Below, piece after piece: positions 24,610 through 34,400 of a stretch of DNA of 35,032 bases (position 1 is the first letter of the stretch; each line of letters starts with the position of its first letter). The stretch is from an uncultured Prevotellaceae bacterium (lineage in GTDB: Bacteria > Bacteroidota > Bacteroidia > Bacteroidales > Bacteroidaceae): assembly GCA_902799905.1 (NCBI GenBank), contig CADCCB010000047.1:1-35032 (forward strand), written 5' to 3'. The notes under the pieces are model-generated. The model ran no database searches and was not told the origin of the DNA. It saw only the letters and a program-made list of their open reading frames with translations. Made by a program: the position numbers and the translations under genes.

Positions 24610-26451
24610 CTATTTCACTATCTTCTTGCCATTGACAATATAGATGCCACGCCCCAACTGCTGGAAGTCGGTACCCATGCAGCGGCCATCGAGGGTATAG
24701 ATCCGAGGAGTCTTAACAGCAGTGGTCTCAACCGTCTGGATTGCCGTATTCGTCTTCTGGCCATACTCAGTGTTATCACCTTCCTCCGTCCCGCTGCTGT
24801 CAGGAGCGAACTTGAAGGCTATGGTGCCATTTGCGTTCTGCTTAATCTCCGTGATACTGATATTCATCAGTTTGCGTCCGTCAGTATTCTTATTGTAAAG
24901 GAAGGCACGAGGCGTCGAGGTATTACTTAACTGGTTGTTTCCTGGCTGCGGATAGACATCAGCCTTCATATCAGCCTCGTATTGGTCCCATAAATCAAAA
25001 TACTCATCGTAATACTTATTTAATCCAGTATCCATATAATTATTATAGGCCTCTTCTATCTTATCATACGTCTCTCCTGTTTTGTCCATACCGTCGGCAT
25101 GGAAAATCGTGCAACGCTGATGGTCGTTGACAGGATAGTCGTTAGTACCGTCATTCAAAGAGTTGATTAAATTATACATCCAAATATATTCATCGTAGTC
25201 AACATGCAAGATTAGCATGCCCTTGGCAGGAGTATAGGCATCCCAGCCCTTCTGCTGACGGTTCTCAATCAGATAGTATTCGTCAGGATGAGCAGCATTC
25301 TTGATGATATACACATCGTCGGCTTCCGTCAATGGGCGCATATTCTTGATATCCTGAGCCGTGGTCAACTCGATGGGTTCAATCCACCCGATGCAGTACT
25401 TATCGTAACTGGTATAACCTGCTGGAACGTAGCCATCGCCATTGTAACTGCCGCTATCCATGAGCGACCACTCGCCCATGCCATAATTACCGCTATAACT
25501 GGTATCGTACATATCGAGCAGGCCCAGGCAATGGGAGAACTCATGGCAGATGGTACCAATGCCGTTCACGTAAAAGTACTCGAAGCCATATTCTGATTGC
25601 GTCTTAGAGCCTTCGTTGGCTACAGCATAGGTATCCACATACAGATTATTAGCCACCTTTACCCGCTTGATATTATCATCGTCGGAATAAGAAAGGGCAT
25701 ATTCGTGGGGCCAGATAGTACTCTCGTCTCCTCCGTCGGCCTCTCCCTCACCGGCATAGACTATCATGACCTGATCCACCTCACCATCATCGTCCCAGTC
25801 GTACTGTTTCCAATCCGTCACCAGATTCTTTGCCAGATTGACGGCCTCCATCACCATCTCCTCAGAATGCTTATCATTACCATCATCGTCGTTTTCACCA
25901 TAATAACTGACGCTCTTACTGACAGTGACAGGACCAACCACATCGAAAGTCAACTCAAACAGCCCACGCGACTGATCCCTAAAATAGTCGGCCACAGAGC
26001 CTATGAAGCCATTCTCATCCGTATAGCCTTGGGTGTTGGCCACATTATTGTAGAACGTCTTATTGTTCTCCCTCTGGAACTTCACATCCTTAAAGTTCAC
26101 CAAGAGGATGAGCCCCTTCTTCTGTCCCAGATGTGATGCCGGAGCACGACGCATGCCTTTGGATGTATGACGCGACAGACGGGCAGCACGACGCTGCTGA
26201 CTCACGGCACGACGTTGTACTGCCAACTGGCGCATACCAGAAGTTTCCTCCTGAAAGGAGCCATCCGCAGTCACATAATTCCTTCCTTCAGCCGAACGCC
26301 AATAGTGTCCGAACTCATCACCTTTCAACTGGACTTTCACTTCTTTACCATTTTCCAGGGTAATGGTTTTCCATATTCCTTTCTTTGCCGGCACAGCCAT
26401 CACGGCCACAGAGACCAGCAACAAAAACACAGTCAATAATACGTTTTTCAT
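24610..26451 (-). CDS. secreted M6-family zinc metalloprotease with a sorting tail
   Basis: This 613-residue protein has a signal peptide (residues 1-19, VMA/VPAKKG). A basic propeptide-like stretch (about 70-105, rich in RR and QRR) precedes the M6 domain (KKGLILLVNFKDVKF, then DYFRDQSRGLFELTFDVVGPV). The zinc site is HEFSHCLGLLD (303-313: H303, E304 catalytic, H307, D313). IENRQQKGWDAYTPAKGML and ILHVDYD follow. The C-terminus ends IYTLDGRCMGTDFQQLGRGI before YIVNGKKIVK, a type IX-like tail. It would act outside the cell on proteins; substrates are unknown. It is transcribed alone from a promoter at 26475. Confidence 0.92.
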   Translation of the reverse strand: MKNVLLTVFLLLVSVAVMAVPAKKGIWKTITLENGKEVKVQLKGDEFGHYWRSAEGRNYVTADGSFQEETSGMRQLAVQRRAVSQQRRAARLSRHTSKGMRRAPASHLGQKKGLILLVNFKDVKFQRENNKTFYNNVANTQGYTDENGFIGSVADYFRDQSRGLFELTFDVVGPVTVSKSVSYYGENDDDGNDKHSEEMVMEAVNLAKNLVTDWKQYDWDDDGEVDQVMIVYAGEGEADGGDESTIWPHEYALSYSDDDNIKRVKVANNLYVDTYAVANEGSKTQSEYGFEYFYVNGIGTICHEFSHCLGLLDMYDTSYSGNYGMGEWSLMDSGSYNGDGYVPAGYTSYDKYCIGWIEPIELTTAQDIKNMRPLTEADDVYIIKNAAHPDEYYLIENRQQKGWDAYTPAKGMLILHVDYDEYIWMYNLINSLNDGTNDYPVNDHQRCTIFHADGMDKTGETYDKIEEAYNNYMDTGLNKYYDEYFDLWDQYEADMKADVYPQPGNNQLSNTSTPRAFLYNKNTDGRKLMNISITEIKQNANGTIAFKFAPDSSGTEEGDNTEYGQKTNTAIQTVETTAVKTPRIYTLDGRCMGTDFQQLGRGIYIVNGKKIVK

Positions 26452-26474
26452 AAATCACGTTTTGAAATTGGGCT

Positions 26475-26483
26475 GCAAAGGTA
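26475..26483 (-). promoter_or_regulatory. promoter -7 box of the metalloprotease gene
   Basis: The minus strand reads TACCTTTGC, matching TAnnTTTGC, 24 nt before ATG 26451. A TTG about 20 nt upstream could be the -33 element. Confidence 0.65.
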
Positions 26484-26633
26484 CGAATTAACGAGCACAA
26501 AAACAAGAGAAATGCTTTTTTCTTTCTTTTTTGTCAAGCGAAAGCATCTTTGATGATACGACATAAATCAAGAAAAAGGGGGTGTTTTTTGTTATTGTTA
26601 TCGTACACAGCACCATAATTTATATTTATTGCA

Positions 26634-26642
26634 TAACTTTGC
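26634..26642 (+). promoter_or_regulatory. promoter -7 box of the sulP gene
   Basis: TAACTTTGC matches the consensus and lies 20 nt before ATG 26662. The -33 region is AT-rich with no clear TTTG. Confidence 0.6.
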
Positions 26643-26661
26643 ACCGGCAAAAGAAAAGAAG

Positions 26662-28377
26662 ATGAAAAAGACATTAGATTTTAAGCCGAAGTTGTTTTCG
26701 GCATTGAAGAAGTACAACAAACAGACCTTTATGTCCGACTTGATGGCAGGTGTCATCGTCGGCATTGTAGCCTTGCCGCTGGCTATCGCCTTTGGTATCG
26801 CATCGGGAGTAAGCCCTGAGCAAGGCATCATCACGGCTATCGTTGCCGGACTTATCATTTCGCTGCTGGGCGGCAGCAAGGTACAGATAGGCGGCCCCAC
26901 AGGCGCATTCATCGTAATCGTAGCAGGCATCATCGGGCAGTATGGTCCCTTGGGACTGACTATTGCCACACTCATGGCTGGTGTCTTCCTGATTATGTTT
27001 GGCGTGCTCCACCTGGGTACTATCATCAAATATATCCCCTACCCCATCATCGTGGGTTTCACCAGCGGTATTGCCGTGACCATCTTCTCCACTCAGATTA
27101 ACGACCTGCTCGGCATGAACATCGACAGCAAGGAACTGCCAGGCGATTTCATCGAGAAATGGATAGCCTATGCCCATCACCTGAAGGACATTGATCCGTG
27201 GAGTGCTACCGTGGGACTGGTGAGTGTCGTTATCATCGCTTCGTGGCCCATGCTGGTACGCAAATTCCACCTGTCGCCACTCAAATCACTCCCTGGCTCA
27301 CTCGTGGCTATCATCGTCATCACCGTGGCTGCTCTGCTACTGAAGGAATATGCAGGCGTGACGACCATCACAACCATTGGTGACCGTTTCCACGACATCA
27401 GCGCAAATGTCAACATGGAGTGGCCCGACATGAATTGGGATACCATCAAAGGACTGGTAGCACCAGCACTGACCATCGCCATTCTGGGTGCCATTGAGAG
27501 CCTGCTGTCTGCCACCGTGGCCGACGGTGTCATTGGCGACCATCACAACTCAAACACAGAATTGATTGGCCAGGGCGTAGCCAACCTTGTGGCTCCGATC
27601 TTCGGAGGTATACCAGCCACAGGAGCCATCGCACGCACCATGACCAACATCAACAACGGCGGACGCACGCCGATAGCCGGCATCGTCCATGCTGTCGTGC
27701 TGTTGCTCATCTTCCTGTTCCTCATGCCACTGGCCAAATATATCCCTATGGCCTGTCTGGCTGGTGTACTGGTAGTAGTCAGTTACGGCATGAGCGGCTG
27801 GCGCTCGTTCAAGGCTCTGATGCGCAACCCCAAGAGCGACATCACCGTGCTTCTGCTCACTTTCTTCCTGACCATCATCTTCGACCTGACCATCGCTATC
27901 GAGGTTGGACTGGTCTGCGCATGTCTGCTGTTCATGCGCCGTATGGCTGAGACCACAGAGGTACATGCCGTGCTTAACGAGATTGACCTGAACGAGGATG
28001 CCGATATGCAACGAGGCAACCTGGAGCACCTGACGATCCCCAAGGGTGTAGAGGTGTATGAGATCAACGGTCCTTACTTCTTTGGTGCCGGTAGCCGATT
28101 CGAGGATCTGATGGGTCGCTACGGCGGTCGCCCCAAGGTGCGCATCATCCGCATGAGAAAGGTACCATTCATCGATTCTACTGGCATGCACAACCTGGAA
28201 AACATGTGCCGCATGAGCCAGAAGGAAGGCATCACCGTCGTACTTTCCGGCGTGAACGAAAAAGTGGAAGCCGTGCTTCGTCGCAACAACTTCCACGTAT
28301 TATTAGGCGAGGAGAATATCTGCAATCACATCGACCTCGCACTAGTCAGGGCCAACCAGATTATTGAGACACATTAG
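26662..28377 (+). CDS. SulP-family anion transporter with STAS domain
   Basis: I place the start at ATG 26662 (MKKTLDFKPKLF, 571 residues). A frame from 26629 would overlap the promoter and is rejected. It has the multi-helix SulP core (MSDLMAGVIVGIVALPLAIA, GPTGAFIVIVAGI, GFTSGIAVTIFSTQ, ESLLSATVADGV, ATGAIARTMTNINNGGRTPIAG) and a cytosolic STAS domain from about residue 455 (YEINGPYFFGAGSRFEDL, VPFIDSTGMHNLENM). The family moves sulfate, bicarbonate or other anions, and the substrate cannot be assigned here. No cysteine-biosynthesis or carbonic anhydrase genes are adjacent, so there is no context clue. Confidence 0.93.
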   Translation: MKKTLDFKPKLFSALKKYNKQTFMSDLMAGVIVGIVALPLAIAFGIASGVSPEQGIITAIVAGLIISLLGGSKVQIGGPTGAFIVIVAGIIGQYGPLGLTIATLMAGVFLIMFGVLHLGTIIKYIPYPIIVGFTSGIAVTIFSTQINDLLGMNIDSKELPGDFIEKWIAYAHHLKDIDPWSATVGLVSVVIIASWPMLVRKFHLSPLKSLPGSLVAIIVITVAALLLKEYAGVTTITTIGDRFHDISANVNMEWPDMNWDTIKGLVAPALTIAILGAIESLLSATVADGVIGDHHNSNTELIGQGVANLVAPIFGGIPATGAIARTMTNINNGGRTPIAGIVHAVVLLLIFLFLMPLAKYIPMACLAGVLVVVSYGMSGWRSFKALMRNPKSDITVLLLTFFLTIIFDLTIAIEVGLVCACLLFMRRMAETTEVHAVLNEIDLNEDADMQRGNLEHLTIPKGVEVYEINGPYFFGAGSRFEDLMGRYGGRPKVRIIRMRKVPFIDSTGMHNLENMCRMSQKEGITVVLSGVNEKVEAVLRRNNFHVLLGEENICNHIDLALVRANQIIETH

Positions 28378-28399
28378 GCCTCAGACAATAAGTACAAAC

Positions 28400-28432
28400 A
28401 AGAAGGACACCCCGTTTTGGAGTGTCCTTCTT
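28400..28432. terminator. bidirectional terminator after sulP
   Basis: AAGAAGGACAC (28400-28410) pairs exactly with GTGTCCTTCTT (28422-28432), and TTGTTTG follows on the plus strand. It serves sulP and the convergent lipoprotein gene. Confidence 0.8.
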
Positions 28433-28438
28433 TGTTTG

Positions 28439-29296
28439 TTAGTCTATCTGAATGATCAGGAAACTACTGATTCCCCAGAACCGTGACACGTTGGTAACCT
28501 CCAGCACACTGCTGTTACCGTTGGTAGTGATGGTGTAAGAGTCGGTAGGCATCTCAGTCAGCACTTTCACCTTCTTGCTGGGGATATTGAAGCGAGTGGT
28601 CTCACGAATATCCACCTTCACGAACAGCGATTCGTCGATAGAACCATAGTTCACCCTCTTCTTCTTGAAGAGATTACCGCCTGAGACAAGGCCCTTATCC
28701 TTCAGTTCACGTTTCGTACCGATCACATAGTAACCCGTGTTCAGGGCCTGATCCTGATTCTGCATAGCCTCACGCTGGGCAGCGATCTCCTCCTGCTGCG
28801 AACCGATAGTCGTTGTCATGTCGTTCATCTCCGTACGCATACGGTCGATATTGGCATTGGCACTCTTCAGGTCTTCCTCCAACTGATTGATACGAGCCTG
28901 CTTGGCCTCCAGTTCCTGATTGAGGTGCTTCACCAGCGTGCTCAGTTTGGCCAGTTCATCGTTACGTCCAGCCAGATTACGCTCCAGTTCTGCCAGTCGC
29001 TCCTTGTTGGCGGCCAGTGTCTCCTTGAAGGCAGCGATATTATCCAGCATCTGACGCTTGGTCAGCACAGGACCTTCGTTCGACTCACGCAACATGCCCT
29101 CGCCTACAGCAATAGAGTCGAGGCTTGATGATACCTCCACCAGTGTTGCTGTCAGATCGTCGAGCACCTGACGCTGCTGTTCGTTCACGTTCATGACAGA
29201 GTCTCTCTCTTCCTGCCAGTTGCCGTTTCCACTTCCGCCACAGGCAGTCATTGCCATCATGACGACGGCACACATTACATACGCTAACTTTCTCAT
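28439..29296 (-). CDS. coiled-coil lipoprotein, last gene of the PP2C operon
   Basis: This 285-residue protein has a lipoprotein signal with MTAC (Cys 19) followed by GGSGNGN. A long coiled coil runs over about 35-185 (VNEQQRQVLDDLTATLVEV, LAANKERLAELERNLAGRND, EAKQARINQLEEDLKSANAN). A C-terminal beta domain holds YYVIGTKRELKDKGLVSGG, FNIPSKKVKVLTEMPTDSYT and WGISSFLIIQID. The layout resembles the Bacteroides Cbp1-type collagen-binding adhesin family as I recall it, but that is memory and not a search. It probably sits in the outer membrane as a stalk. It lies 35 nt after the one-TM protein, so it is likely co-transcribed with the phosphatase. Confidence 0.78.
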   Translation of the reverse strand: MRKLAYVMCAVVMMAMTACGGSGNGNWQEERDSVMNVNEQQRQVLDDLTATLVEVSSSLDSIAVGEGMLRESNEGPVLTKRQMLDNIAAFKETLAANKERLAELERNLAGRNDELAKLSTLVKHLNQELEAKQARINQLEEDLKSANANIDRMRTEMNDMTTTIGSQQEEIAAQREAMQNQDQALNTGYYVIGTKRELKDKGLVSGGNLFKKKRVNYGSIDESLFVKVDIRETTRFNIPSKKVKVLTEMPTDSYTITTNGNSSVLEVTNVSRFWGISSFLIIQID

Positions 29297-29331
29297 TATG
29301 ATTCTGCTTTAGATATGATTGATTCTGAAAA

Positions 29332-29970
29332 TTATTGTCCACGGCTCATCTCAGCCTCCAACTTCCTACGGAAGTCGGTGAAGTCCTGCACACCACCCTG
29401 AACATATTCCCACTGCTGGCGCACATTGGTCGGCTGATTGATAAACCACTTCAAGACGCCCTGCTGCTCTGTTGAGAAGTCGGTAGAATAGAGCAAATAG
29501 ATGTTATGCAGGTTCTGCGCGCTATGGTTATCACGCATAAACTCATTGGTATAGAGGTGCTTCAGGGCTATCAGCCTACGATTCAACTGTTCCTCGTCGG
29601 CAGCGGTGCCCGTGTGAATCACGTTCTTCTCTATCTCCTGAATCCTCGTCAACGGCAGGTTGAGTCCTGACAAGGCATCAAGGGCCTCTGCTGGCGAGTA
29701 GTCTCTCTGCTCAACGATTTCCGTCGTGCCCACGTCACCGATTTCGAAATACTTCGTCACCACGAAATAGCCCACTACGCCAATAACGGCGAGCAGGAAG
29801 AGCACCACGGGTATCAGCAGCAGCAACTTGTTAAAACCCTTCTTCTTGGGTGGGATGTATGGGCGTCTGCTGGTCGTATTACCGTTACTTCTCACGTCAT
29901 TAGCCATAATGGTAGGACTACTGTCGTCGTTCACCGGATTGCTGATTCTAGTCTGATTATCGTCTGTCAT
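29332..29970 (-). CDS. single-pass membrane protein between PP2C and the lipoprotein
   Basis: This 212-residue protein has a Ser/Asn/Asp/Thr-rich cytosolic N-tail (1-46, ending RRPYIPPKKKG), one TM helix (about 47-72, LLLLIPVVLFLLAVIGVVGYFVV) and an extracytosolic helical domain (about 75-212: YSPAEALDALSGLNLPLTRI, DEEQLNRRLIALKHLYTNEF, QQGVLKWFINQPTNVRQQW). I recognise no family. The tail has many possible phosphorylation sites, and the gene is 42 nt downstream of a phosphatase, so it could be a substrate that signals across the membrane. That is inference. Confidence 0.7.
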   Translation of the reverse strand: MTDDNQTRISNPVNDDSSPTIMANDVRSNGNTTSRRPYIPPKKKGFNKLLLLIPVVLFLLAVIGVVGYFVVTKYFEIGDVGTTEIVEQRDYSPAEALDALSGLNLPLTRIQEIEKNVIHTGTAADEEQLNRRLIALKHLYTNEFMRDNHSAQNLHNIYLLYSTDFSTEQQGVLKWFINQPTNVRQQWEYVQGGVQDFTDFRRKLEAEMSRGQ

Positions 29971-30012
29971 AATATGATAAATTATGAGTTATTAATTAGT
30001 TACAAAAAGGGA

Positions 30013-31227
30013 TCAGAGGCTACCAAGTGGAAGGGTCGGACCAATATCATATCCTCTCAGACTGTCACTGTCTGAGGGATTTACATTCTTAGGAGCCACC
30101 TGTCTGTGTTTATTCTCGTCTTGCGTCTGTGTCTGAGTGTTTGTGACAGACGGATTGCCAGTCTCTGGCGTCTCGCCCTCCTTATGGAAGAAGAACAGCA
30201 AGCCCAGGCCGACACCTATGATGAGCATCAATATCGACAGTACCCCCATGATGCCATAAGACAACAGACTCTTCTTTATATCCTTCTTTGCGGGATGGGG
30301 CTGAAACGAAGGTGCTTTGCTTGCAGGCTTCTGCACAGGTGCCACGGGAGCAGAGTCCTCGCTCCACGCCTCATTCTTACGGGTATCATTGAGGGCCTTG
30401 TTCTTGGCACGCAGTTCCAGTTCATCGCTCATGAGCGAATTGTCGGCCACTGGATCAATCAGCACGTCCTTCACCTTGATGAGATAGGCCGAGTGGTTGT
30501 CGGCATTGTTCTTCGTCAGTTCTATCAACTGTTGGGCCTTCTCCTCGTCAGTCTTGTCCGGATTGCCGACGATGGAAAGCAGTTCGTCGTCCTCCATCTG
30601 TTCCAGCATACCGTCTGTACAGAGGTAGAAATAGTCGCCCGGCTTCACATCGGTGATGTGGGCAAAGGTGGCCTTCGTACGCTGGTCCTGATAGGGCTGC
30701 ATAGCCTTCAGGATGACATTCTTTCGCGGCGAGGTTGCCATACCGTAGTAACTGATCTCGCCCAGGTCATAGAGTTGCTGCACCAGCGAATGGTCACGTG
30801 AGCGGAAGCGCACGCCGTCAGGATAGCCCATCGAGGGGCGCAGATGGTAGATGCGGCTATCGCCGATATGTGCCACCAGACAACCGCCTACATGGAAGCA
30901 GATAAACGTCATCGTAGTACCCATCGTACCCTCATGCTTCACGTCGGCAGCATCGAGTGCGTCATAGGCCTGTTGGAGTGCCCTTTGGAACTGCTCGTCC
31001 GTGAAGGGCTTCTGGGGATCATAAAGGCTTTCGCACATTTTGCTGATGGCATCGCGGACGGCAGCACTGGCCACCTCGCCCTTGTCCATACCACCCATAC
31101 CATCGCAAACCACGAACACGCGGTTCTGGTCTGTAGCCTCACCTAACAGAGGGTAAATGGAGTCCTCCTGATTCTTGCGGCCTCCCAACTGATGGATGGC
31201 CTGAGGTTGATAAAGTAGAATCCTCAT
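30013..31227 (-). CDS. membrane-anchored PP2C-family Ser/Thr phosphatase
   Basis: This 404-residue protein has the PP2C metal-site motifs: GGRKNQEDS (15-23), VCDGMGG (40-46, D42), TMTFICF, HIGDSRIYHL (120-129, D123), YLCTDGMLEQ (201-210, D205) and NADNHSAYLI (241-250, D243). A low-complexity linker (about 255-315, Ala/Pro/Lys-rich) leads to one TM helix (about 320-347) and a short outside tail. The catalytic domain is therefore cytosolic. It would remove phosphates from Ser/Thr residues in a metal-dependent way. No kinase gene lies in the window. It is the first gene of a three-gene operon with two envelope proteins. Confidence 0.92.
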   Translation of the reverse strand: MRILLYQPQAIHQLGGRKNQEDSIYPLLGEATDQNRVFVVCDGMGGMDKGEVASAAVRDAISKMCESLYDPQKPFTDEQFQRALQQAYDALDAADVKHEGTMGTTMTFICFHVGGCLVAHIGDSRIYHLRPSMGYPDGVRFRSRDHSLVQQLYDLGEISYYGMATSPRKNVILKAMQPYQDQRTKATFAHITDVKPGDYFYLCTDGMLEQMEDDELLSIVGNPDKTDEEKAQQLIELTKNNADNHSAYLIKVKDVLIDPVADNSLMSDELELRAKNKALNDTRKNEAWSEDSAPVAPVQKPASKAPSFQPHPAKKDIKKSLLSYGIMGVLSILMLIIGVGLGLLFFFHKEGETPETGNPSVTNTQTQTQDENKHRQVAPKNVNPSDSDSLRGYDIGPTLPLGSL

Positions 31228-31275
31228 ATCTCACTGATTGTTTTTAGTTTCGTTGGCATATCCGCATACCACAGG

Positions 31276-31308
31276 GCAAAGATAAGCAGAATTTCTGAAC
31301 CTGCCAAA
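31276..31308 (-). promoter_or_regulatory. promoter of the PP2C operon
   Basis: The minus strand has TTTGG (31308-31304), 19 nt, then TATCTTTGC (31284-31276), a good consensus match 49 nt before ATG 31227. Confidence 0.75.
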
Positions 31309-31333
31309 TTTTTAGGGAAAAAACTTCTTACAA

Positions 31334-31477
31334 TCATTCATTGTCGGTCTCACCAACGCCAGGATCCTGGATAAAATCGGCACTCGGACCCGTCTGTGAC
31401 CCATCCAACAAGTGAGATTCCACCATCACGCGGTGTACCTGTACCTCTGGTGACTGATAATTCTTTTTTGTTTCCAT
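31334..31477 (-). CDS. 47-residue peptide downstream of the C10 protease
   Basis: It starts at ATG 31477, 7 nt after the protease stop, and ends at TGA 31336-31334. The peptide begins METKKNYQSPEVQVHRVMVE and continues SHLLDGSQTG..., with an acidic C-terminus (GVGETDNE). It has no signal peptide or TM helix. Very short proteins of the form M-K/T-K-x-Y-x-x-P-x-V/M-x-V are common in Prevotella and Bacteroides, often beside secreted proteins, and I know no assigned function. It is too short to be a staphostatin/Spi-type protease inhibitor. The tight spacing supports co-translation with the protease. Confidence 0.6.
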   Translation of the reverse strand: METKKNYQSPEVQVHRVMVESHLLDGSQTGPSADFIQDPGVGETDNE

Positions 31478-31484
31478 TCCTCAC

Positions 31485-34400
31485 CTATTTTATGATTACT
31501 TTCCTACCATTCTTAATATAGATGCCTGTCTTCACGTGTCCCTCCTTCACTGGTCGTCCCAGCAGGTCATAGAGCGTGTCGTCCTCAACACGAGGCATCT
31601 CCGTTACTGTATTTATCATCGTGGGCACACCACTGGAGATGCTCAGCGACGACATTGTCAGCGAACTGATATTCGCACCGCTTATCCAGGCACGGAAGGC
31701 ACCAGGAGTTGTCGATGATGTCTGCTTCACGAACTTCTTGCCCGTACTGTTCAGCGCATAGATGTCCGTACGCCCTATGCCCAGTGTCGAGCCGCAGAAC
31801 TTATAACGGTCTCCGCTCAGCGAAAAAGTAGAGGCCGTGGCTGCAACGGTCGCTTTCGTGCCGTAGAAGGTCACCGTCTTGTCTGTCATCCTCCACTCCT
31901 CGCCCCATGTATCGCCAGGAACGGCAATCAGATAGGGCGTGTTGGCCGTCATGCTCGTGGCGAAGTCGAAGTAGACGGTGCTTCCGTCATCGCCAGTAAA
32001 GGTCTTCACCCAGAAGTTCTTGCCCGTGTCGCTGCTACTACGGAACCAGTCTACGGTCTTGCCGCTCACGCTGCCATCGTCAACCTTGACCGTCGCAACA
32101 TCGAAAGGCAGCATGATGGTGTTCCAGCCGCCTGTGGAAGTGGCAGCCCTGGTGAAGGTGATGTTGAAACGGATGTCACTGGCCGTAAAACTGACAGGCG
32201 TATAGAAATCATAGCCATCCGTCAGGGTGATGGCAGATGCCGTGTTACCCTTGACCACATTCTTACCCGTCAGACCTGTGGGTGTTTCTGTCCCCTCGTT
32301 CAGGAGCCAGAGACAATTGGGGTTCGTGTTCGAGGCAGAGGTCACCAGTGCCAGTTTCTCGTCCGACAGCCCCTGCAGGCTGACATAGCGCGCTGTGCCG
32401 GCATCAATGCTGACAGCCGCCTCGTGCACGCTGATGGCGCCGTTCTCGTCAGCCACCAGGAATCCGTCGGTCACCTCGTAGCCGTTGCCTGGCGCATTGA
32501 GCGTAACTACAGGATCTGCCAGCCTCACGCCGTTCTTCTGATAATAGAGCAGCACACTATAGCGTTTGCCTCGCTCCAGACCGGTGATGTTGAATGGGGT
32601 CTGTTCGGCTGTCGTGTTCTTATCCACCGTGATGGTGCGATATACCTTTTTCAAAAGAGTGCCTGTCCACTTCTCCGGCTCTTCGCTGTCCTGCGTCCAT
32701 TCATACAGGCTATAGTACATCCTGCCGGCATAACTGTTGGTCTCAGAATTGTTGGTCACCGTCACCGGCACCACCATCCTGCTGCCATACACCTTGCCGT
32801 CGCCTGTCAGGTTACTGATTTCAGCCGTCAGCGTCAGGTCGAGGTTGTCCGTAGCATCGCTGCCACCAATGGTGATGGTCTCTGAGCCGCTGACCTGCGA
32901 GCCTCCCGTTTTGGCATTCCACAGGGTCAACACATTGTCCCCCGTCGTCGAGGGCGTATAGGCAAAATGCACGTCGACGGCCTGACCGGCGGCGATGTCA
33001 ACAGTCTTGCCCATGACAGCCGTGCCGTTTACCCGCAGGATGAGGTTGTCGTGATAGTCAGCGGCACCTCCTGTCACACGGGCCGTCACATCCAGTTCCG
33101 AGCCCACCGTCCTGCTACCCGTCACGGTGAAGGTCACCGATGTGGGCAGACAGCCTCTCACCTTTGGTGCCGTGATGGTCAGCGTGTTCCCACTGACCGT
33201 CGCCGTCATCTGCTGCTGGGGGCCGTCATAGCATTCCTGCCAGGCGGAAGCATCGTAGACACGGCTCACCACCTTTATATAATAGGTACCCTCACCCAAC
33301 CCTGCTGGTGTGGCAATGGTCGATGAACTGATATTCAGGTCCGTATTGAACGTGAACGACTGGTCCTCCCCACTTCCCAACGAACTGACAAGTGAACCGT
33401 CGCCCCGTACCAACTGGATGTCATAATCGTATGTGCTGGTCACGTAACTGTAGTTGCACAACGCAGCATACAGGCTGATGCCGGTAAAGGCATCGTCGGC
33501 AGAGGCACGGTCAACGACCTGTGTGGCAGAACTACCGCTTGCGTCAAACTGGAATTTCTCCAACGACAGGCAGGCTGCAGGCGTCTGACCGTCAAAGGGC
33601 TTGATGCCTATGACGGCATCCTGTGTAAAACTGAAGCCGTCCAGGGTGCTGCTGCCGCCGATGCCCTGCTCGTAGGGGTTGAGCACCGACAAGCGGAAAT
33701 AGCCGTTGCCACTGCCGCCCCATCCCCAGTTCAGGTGGAAGTAGTCGTCGCCCTGGTAGCCGTCGCACACGAACGAGTGTCCACCGCCTACGCTCTGTCC
33801 GCCAAGTACCACGGGACGGCGTTCGGCCAACTCGGCGTAGATCATGTCAATCCATTCCGTATAGGTGTAGTGCTGGCGCTGGGCATAGGTCACGTTGCCG
33901 TCATACCCGAAATAAGTCTTCAGCGCCTCTGCAATACTGACGTTATAGGCCGACGAGCCTTTTGCAGAACCCAAGTCGTAGTTCATCTGCAGCGCCCAGC
34001 CACAGTATTTCATCAGCGTGGCGACAGCCGTATTCTGGGCATCGGTCGACGAGGCACCATAGGTCAGCGTCATATTGTTCCAGCCGAAGGTGGTCGCTGC
34101 CAATTCTGGCAGATCACCATGAAGACCATTGCGTGGACGATAACCAGGTATGGCGGCTGTTGCTGCTGTCGGCCACTGGTGGTAATACATCACCTGTGCC
34201 ATCGCCGTAGCCACGCAGCCCGTGACAGTCTTTTTCTCACTAAGCACAGGGCACAGCAGGTTATAGGGACTGTCCTGGTCCCATTTCGTCCGAATCAACG
34301 GGCTGACGGATTTTCTCGCCATACCTGCGGCACGTCGCGACGCAGCAGGCGCACCATCGTCTATCAGCATCATCTGCTCGGCATAGCCTTCCAGCAAGGC

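Noticed and set aside
26629-26661. Longer N-terminus for the SulP transporter
   Set aside because: The promoter -7 box lies inside this extension, and a good ATG follows 20 nt later.
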